Shown here: positions 38,031-43,268 of the stretch, piece after piece | How the letters are laid out: every line of letters begins with the position of its first letter | Numbering within the stretch: position 1 is the stretch's first letter | NCBI GenBank assembly: GCA_016280975.1 | Contig: JAEEHU010000012.1 | Location: 1 to 43,268, forward strand | Length of the DNA stretch: 43,268 nt | Direction: 5' to 3' | DNA from: Acholeplasmatales bacterium | Lineage (GTDB): Bacteria; Bacillota_I; Bacilli_A; Acholeplasmatales; Anaeroplasmataceae | Notes under the pieces: model-generated | The model's database searches: none | What the model saw: the letters and a program-made list of their open reading frames with translations, nothing else | What the model was told of the DNA's origin: nothing | Translations under genes and position numbers: made by a program

Positions 38031-38045
38031 GAAAGGGTAGAAGCT

Positions 38046-40571
38046 ATGAAAAGAATTTGGATTATTATTGTTAATGTGGTAATAATGATTTTAATGCTTA
38101 TATTTGTAGCCTTGTATACGTATTTTGATAATAGTAATACAATCAAAAGACAAATTGAGCATTTTGAAAATACTACAATCACAATGGAGCATGTCACTGA
38201 GAACTATTTAGAGGGTGAACAGCGTATTTGTGATGTATGGGCTAACCACATTAATAACAACAACATGACAATTGAAGAGGCTATATCTTTTATTAGAGAT
38301 TCCCATGTGCTTAAAAATACATCAGCTCATATTGTTTATTTAGATGATTTAACTGGTCTATCTACAAGGTCTAGCATAAATGAAGAAATGAATTATTCTG
38401 TTTCATATTCACGAATGGAACTTTTAAATGATTTAAGTTGGATTTATCCTATAGGAGAATCTATTAATGTATCTCGTGCTTATACTAATCCTTTAAATGG
38501 TGAGCAATCTATAGCATTTTGTAATTTTATTAATTTAAATGATGGAATAAATGATAGAGATGCTATATTGTTAAGAATTTTACCTGTTTCAGAATTAAAA
38601 GAAAAATGGGTATTTCCTCAAGAGGAATTCGAGAATGCTGAGCTTTCTATAATTGATTCAAATGGTGATTATATTATTAAAGGTCATTCATTTAAAAATT
38701 CTAGCTTTTTTGAATTTTATAGATCATATAACAGTATTGATCCTGTAAAAGCTGATGAATTTTTTGATAAGATTAGTTCTTCAACAGGCTCATTTACAAT
38801 GCTTAATTCAAAAAATGAGGAATGCATTTTAGCTTATACACCATTTGATGTTACCGGTGGTTGGACATTATTAAGTTTTATGCCTATGGAGTATTTAAGT
38901 GTAAATAATGAGAATTGGATTTTAATTGGTACTATTTCCTTTGGTCTTTTAGTTTTATTCTTATTTGATTTAACATTTATGATTTATTTTAATAAAAAGC
39001 TAGAGGCTACAGCTAAAGAGGCATCATTAGCTAATAAGGCAAAAACTGATTTTCTATCTACAATGTCACATGATATAAGAACTCCTATGAACGCTATTAT
39101 AGGATTTACAACATTAGCTAAAAAGAATATAGATGATAAAAATAAGGTTGATGATAATCTTAGAAAGATTACATTAGCTAGTAATCATTTATTAACATTA
39201 ATTAATGATATATTAGATATTTCTAAGGTTGAAAGTGGAAAGCTAAGTCTATCTCCTCAAAAATTTTCAATTGTTGAGGTTGTTGAAAATTTAATGAATA
39301 TATCTATGTCAATGGTAAAGGAAAAGAATTTAGAATTTAGCTTTAATGTATCTAATATTGAAAATGAAATATTATATGCTGATAAGCTTAGATTAAATCA
39401 AATATTTATAAATATTTTATCTAACGCTATTAAATATACTGAACCTAATGGTAAGGTTATGGTTTTAATGAAAGAGGAATTAAGTGAAAAAGAAGAATGT
39501 GTTAGATTAATTTATAGGGTTTCTGATACAGGAATAGGTATGAGTCCTGAATTTATGCTTACAATGTATGATGCATTCTCACGTCAAACTGATAGCCGTG
39601 TAAATAGCATCCAAGGAACTGGATTAGGTCTTGCTATTACAAAAAAGATGGTTGATTTGATGGGCGGAAAAATAGAATGTGAAAGTGAGCAAGAGAAGGG
39701 AACTACATTTACTGTTACATTAGATATTCCTATTTCTGTGAAAAATAATGATATTCATATTGATGATACAAATATATTAATAATTGATAATGATAATTTA
39801 TTAGTTGATGAGGTTAATACATTAAAATCATTAGGATTAAATGTTGATAGCACAAATTCATATTTAGATTATATTAATATGATAAATGGAAAAATAGGAT
39901 TAGGTAATGAATATAATGTGCTTATTATAGATTCTAAGGCTAATGGTATTAAATTAGATGAATGTATTAATAAAATACGTCAAATTACTAATACACCTAT
40001 TTTATTAATTTCAAATTATGATACTGATATTGAAATTGATATTAATAAAATAAAAAATGTTTCATTTTTAAAGAAGCCATTATTTAAATCAACTTTATAT
40101 GAAAAAATAAATGAAATATTAGGTGTTAATAAATCTAATGATTCAATAAATGATTATTCTGATTTGAATGGATTAAATATTTTAGTCGCTGAGGATCATA
40201 ATATTAATTATGAAATAATTTCAACATTGCTTTCAATGTATGGAATAACAACAGAGCGTGCTTTAAACGGAAGTATTTGTGTTGAAAAAATAAAAGAGGC
40301 AAAGCCTAATACCTATATATTAGTATTTATGGATATTCAAATGCCTATCATGAATGGTTTAGATGCAACTAAGGCTATTAGAAAATTAGATGACGAATCT
40401 AAGAAAAATATACCTATTATAGCTATGACATCTGATGCATTTTCAGAAAATATTACAGAATGCTTAAATGCAGGTATGAATGGACATATTGCTAAGCCTA
40501 TTGATATTAATATTGTTTTAAAGGAAATTAGAAGAATAAAGGAGGAATCAAATTATGAAAAGGATATTTAG
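38046..40571 (+). CDS. Hybrid sensor histidine kinase (TM sensor, HisKA, HATPase_c, degenerate REC, REC)
   Basis: FLSTMSHDIRTPMNAIIGFT H-box, DTGIGMSPE, GTGLGLAITKKMVDLMGG, C-terminal receiver ILVAEDHNIN...VFMDIQMPIMNG. Confidence 0.93.
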   Translation: MKRIWIIIVNVVIMILMLIFVALYTYFDNSNTIKRQIEHFENTTITMEHVTENYLEGEQRICDVWANHINNNNMTIEEAISFIRDSHVLKNTSAHIVYLDDLTGLSTRSSINEEMNYSVSYSRMELLNDLSWIYPIGESINVSRAYTNPLNGEQSIAFCNFINLNDGINDRDAILLRILPVSELKEKWVFPQEEFENAELSIIDSNGDYIIKGHSFKNSSFFEFYRSYNSIDPVKADEFFDKISSSTGSFTMLNSKNEECILAYTPFDVTGGWTLLSFMPMEYLSVNNENWILIGTISFGLLVLFLFDLTFMIYFNKKLEATAKEASLANKAKTDFLSTMSHDIRTPMNAIIGFTTLAKKNIDDKNKVDDNLRKITLASNHLLTLINDILDISKVESGKLSLSPQKFSIVEVVENLMNISMSMVKEKNLEFSFNVSNIENEILYADKLRLNQIFINILSNAIKYTEPNGKVMVLMKEELSEKEECVRLIYRVSDTGIGMSPEFMLTMYDAFSRQTDSRVNSIQGTGLGLAITKKMVDLMGGKIECESEQEKGTTFTVTLDIPISVKNNDIHIDDTNILIIDNDNLLVDEVNTLKSLGLNVDSTNSYLDYINMINGKIGLGNEYNVLIIDSKANGIKLDECINKIRQITNTPILLISNYDTDIEIDINKIKNVSFLKKPLFKSTLYEKINEILGVNKSNDSINDYSDLNGLNILVAEDHNINYEIISTLLSMYGITTERALNGSICVEKIKEAKPNTYILVFMDIQMPIMNGLDATKAIRKLDDESKKNIPIIAMTSDAFSENITECLNAGMNGHIAKPIDINIVLKEIRRIKEESNYEKDI

Positions 40572-41841
40572 TTTAATTTTAAGTGCCCTTATAATTCTAT
40601 TTTTAGCTTCGTCTTGTGCTAATGATTCTTCTAATGATGAGGTATTTACTCCAACATTAGATAAGGAATATACATGTAATATTAAAATAGTTGGAGACTA
40701 TAGTAATTTTGAAGCCTTAGAGGCTGAATTTGATAAATTTAATGAATATTATCCAAATGTAGAATTAAGCTATATAAAGCTTGATGATTATAAAAATAAT
40801 CTTTCTACAACGCTTAATGGAAATGAAAAGCCTAATATTTTCTTTTCGTATACATGGATGATTGGTGATGAAAAATATAAATCTGTAGTTTCTCACATGG
40901 AGAATTTTTCAAATTCAACCCTAAAATCAAATTTAGATTGTATCAGACCTGGGCTTATAAATCATGATGAAAATGGTAATGTATTGATGGTTCCGGTTTT
41001 TTCTAGAACATATGGAATGCTAGTAAATAATGATTTATTTAATAAGGAAAAAATTGATGTACCAAGTACATGGGATGAATTAATTGACGCATGCAATAAA
41101 TTAAAGGAAAATGGACATAAAAGTCCAATGATGGGATATAGCTTAACATCATCAAGCTCCTTAATGAATACTATTGCATACCCGCTTTTTGTTTCAGTGC
41201 TTGCCAATAATGAAGAAGCATTAAATCTTGCGAATAGCCTAGATTCTAGGGCAGGGGGTTATATGAGGGGTGCTTTAGAGAAGGTAGATAGCTTAATTAG
41301 AAATGGCTTTATAGATTTAGATTCATGTGATGAAATAGAGGATAATTATGAAAAGGTATTATTAAGATTTTTTGAAGGTGATGTACCTATGATGATTTGT
41401 ACAGGTGATACAGTATCAGGCACTAAAAAGCGTGAGGAAAAATCAGAAGCATTTACAAAGTCTCCTTTTAATTATTCCTTTAGCCCAATTCCATTAACTA
41501 ATGAAGGTGGATATTTTATTGATAGTCCATCAATTGAATTTTCTGTTAATAAGAATTGTGATAATTTAGATATGACTAATGAATTTATGAAATTCCTAAT
41601 TTCAAATAATGAATTAAATGAAATGGCAAAGATTAAAAGATTAACTACTCCAACTAAAAAAATGTCATTTGATTCTTTGTATGCACCATTTGCTAAAATA
41701 TCTAGTGATAGAATATTTTATCCTGAAGCTTTAGGAATTAAGGATCAATTAACTGTTCAAACAAGAATCGCATCCTTTAAGGTAGGAAGAGGAGAGCTTA
41801 CTGTTAGTGAGGCAGTAAGTATGTATGGAAGCTTTGCTTAA
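40555..41841 (+). CDS. Extracellular solute-binding lipoprotein (ABC SBP family 1)
   Basis: Lipobox-like FLASSCAN; VPSTWDELIDACNKLKENGHKSPM; overlaps the kinase gene by 17 bp. Confidence 0.85.
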   Translation: MKRIFSLILSALIILFLASSCANDSSNDEVFTPTLDKEYTCNIKIVGDYSNFEALEAEFDKFNEYYPNVELSYIKLDDYKNNLSTTLNGNEKPNIFFSYTWMIGDEKYKSVVSHMENFSNSTLKSNLDCIRPGLINHDENGNVLMVPVFSRTYGMLVNNDLFNKEKIDVPSTWDELIDACNKLKENGHKSPMMGYSLTSSSSLMNTIAYPLFVSVLANNEEALNLANSLDSRAGGYMRGALEKVDSLIRNGFIDLDSCDEIEDNYEKVLLRFFEGDVPMMICTGDTVSGTKKREEKSEAFTKSPFNYSFSPIPLTNEGGYFIDSPSIEFSVNKNCDNLDMTNEFMKFLISNNELNEMAKIKRLTTPTKKMSFDSLYAPFAKISSDRIFYPEALGIKDQLTVQTRIASFKVGRGELTVSEAVSMYGSFA

Positions 41842-41865
41842 AACTATAATTGAAAGGATAAGATT

Positions 41866-43268
41866 ATGAGAAATAATAATATTATCAATACATTAAAAAG
41901 ATATATTTTGATAGTTGATGATGAATTCATCAACCAAGAAATATTAAAGGAAATATTAATTAAAGAATATGAAGTAATTACGGCATCTAATGGAAAAGAG
42001 GCATTAGATGTTTTAAATACATCAGTTAAGCCTATTTCATTGATTTTGCTTGATTTAAATATGCCTATTATGGATGGCTTTACTTTAATTAAGGAATTAA
42101 AAAAGAATAATGAATATCAAAATATCCCAATTATAGTAATTACAGGAGATAAGGATAGTGAAATAGATGCTTTAAATTTGGGGGCTGTTGATTTTATTCC
42201 AAAGCCATTTGATTTAACTGAGGTAATTATGGCTAGAGTTAATCGTTCTATTGAATTATCAGAAAAAAGAATTATTGTAAGTGCATCAGAAAAAGATGAA
42301 TTAACTGGTGTTTATAATAAGCATATTTTTGAAAGATATGCAGAACGAATTGATAAATATAAGCCTAATGAAAAAATGGATATGATAGTATTAAATATTT
42401 CGCATTTTCATTTATATAATGAGCTATATGGTAAGGATGAGGGAGATAAGGTATTAATTAATATTGCTAATATTTTAAGAGATATAGCAAGAATTAATAA
42501 TGGTATTGTATCAAGGCTTCAAACGGATTATTTTGCATTATATATTAATCATTTAGCTAATTATGATGATTTAATTAAATTAATAAATGATAAATTAAGG
42601 AATGATTATAATTTATCTAATATTATTATTAGATTAGGTATTTATCCTATTTTGAATTTAGATGAGAATATAGATTCTCGTATTAATAGAGCTAAAAGCT
42701 CTTGTGATGAAATAAGTAATTCTAATACTAAATTTTATAATGTTTATAGTGAAGAGGAACAAAAGAATCAGCTATTTAAGGAAAGATTAATTCATGATTT
42801 TAAAAGAGCAATTGATAATAAGGAATTCCAGGTATATTTCCAGCCTAAGATTTCTATTTTAGGAGATGAATATAAATTATCATCTGCAGAAGCATTAGTT
42901 AGATGGATTCATCCTGAATTAGGCTTTATCTCTCCTGGTATGTTTATTCCTTTATTTGAGGAAAATGGTTATATAAAAATATTAGATCAATATGTTTGGA
43001 ATGAAACTGCTAAAAAAATAAGAGAATGGTATTTAAAATATAATATTTTATTACCTGTTTCTGTAAATGTATCTAGAGTAGATATGTTTGATACTAAAAT
43101 AGTTGATACTATAAAAAATATTGTTAATGATAATAATATTAAGCCTAGTGATTTGTATTTAGAAATAACAGAATCTGCATATAATAATGAAACAGATCAA
43201 ATAATAGGTATTATTAATGAATTAAGAGATTTGGGATTTAAAATTGAAATTGATGATTTTGGCTCTGG
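41866..43268 (+). CDS. REC-GGDEF-EAL response regulator, 3' truncated by the window end
   Basis: Open frame from ATG 41866: YILIVDDEFINQEILKE...LILLDLNMPIMDG...; degenerate GGDEF (QTDYFALYI); EALVRWIHPELGFISPGMFIPLFEENG, VNVSRVD, EITES, IDDFGSG. Not in the ORF track. Confidence 0.9.
   Translation, partial: MRNNNIINTLKRYILIVDDEFINQEILKEILIKEYEVITASNGKEALDVLNTSVKPISLILLDLNMPIMDGFTLIKELKKNNEYQNIPIIVITGDKDSEIDALNLGAVDFIPKPFDLTEVIMARVNRSIELSEKRIIVSASEKDELTGVYNKHIFERYAERIDKYKPNEKMDMIVLNISHFHLYNELYGKDEGDKVLINIANILRDIARINNGIVSRLQTDYFALYINHLANYDDLIKLINDKLRNDYNLSNIIIRLGIYPILNLDENIDSRINRAKSSCDEISNSNTKFYNVYSEEEQKNQLFKERLIHDFKRAIDNKEFQVYFQPKISILGDEYKLSSAEALVRWIHPELGFISPGMFIPLFEENGYIKILDQYVWNETAKKIREWYLKYNILLPVSVNVSRVDMFDTKIVDTIKNIVNDNNIKPSDLYLEITESAYNNETDQIIGIINELRDLGFKIEIDDFGS

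Overview
Low-GC window (standard code, TGA used as a stop) that looks like a Firmicutes/Bacilli-type chromosome; the taxonomy is inference. Left part (1-14.3 kb): two very large convergent surface-protein genes, one truncated by the window start and one a 3074-aa protein of MBG/YDG-like and InlB-like repeats with a DUF6273-like C-terminus. Middle: a ttcA-like gene, an apparently complete IS200/IS605 element (tnpA, tnpB and a reRNA-like 3' end) inserted just upstream of an acyl-ACP thioesterase gene, then housekeeping genes (M18 aminopeptidase, rqcH, gmk, rpoZ, uvrC, HPr, pepV-like, trmB, peptidase S51, pheA, pdp, secG, rnr, smpB, ssrA). Right end: a three-gene signalling locus (hybrid histidine kinase, solute-binding lipoprotein, REC-GGDEF-EAL) truncated by the window end. 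The most interesting items are (1) a tandem pair of sRNA-like cassettes between gmk and a GGDEF-EAL gene, each with an extended -10, a GNRA-capped 5' hairpin, a divergent linker, a conserved terminator, and the linker duplicated after the terminator; (2) a free-standing three-way-junction RNA candidate with promoter and terminator next to ssrA; (3) an ssrA-adjacent accessory scar with GTCAC iterons and an orphan RelB-like antitoxin; (4) a kinase/SBP/c-di-GMP locus without ABC permeases; (5) a membrane-anchored PTS IIB-like protein lacking the phosphocysteine, next to HPr. All calls were made by eye from sequence; no database search was run.
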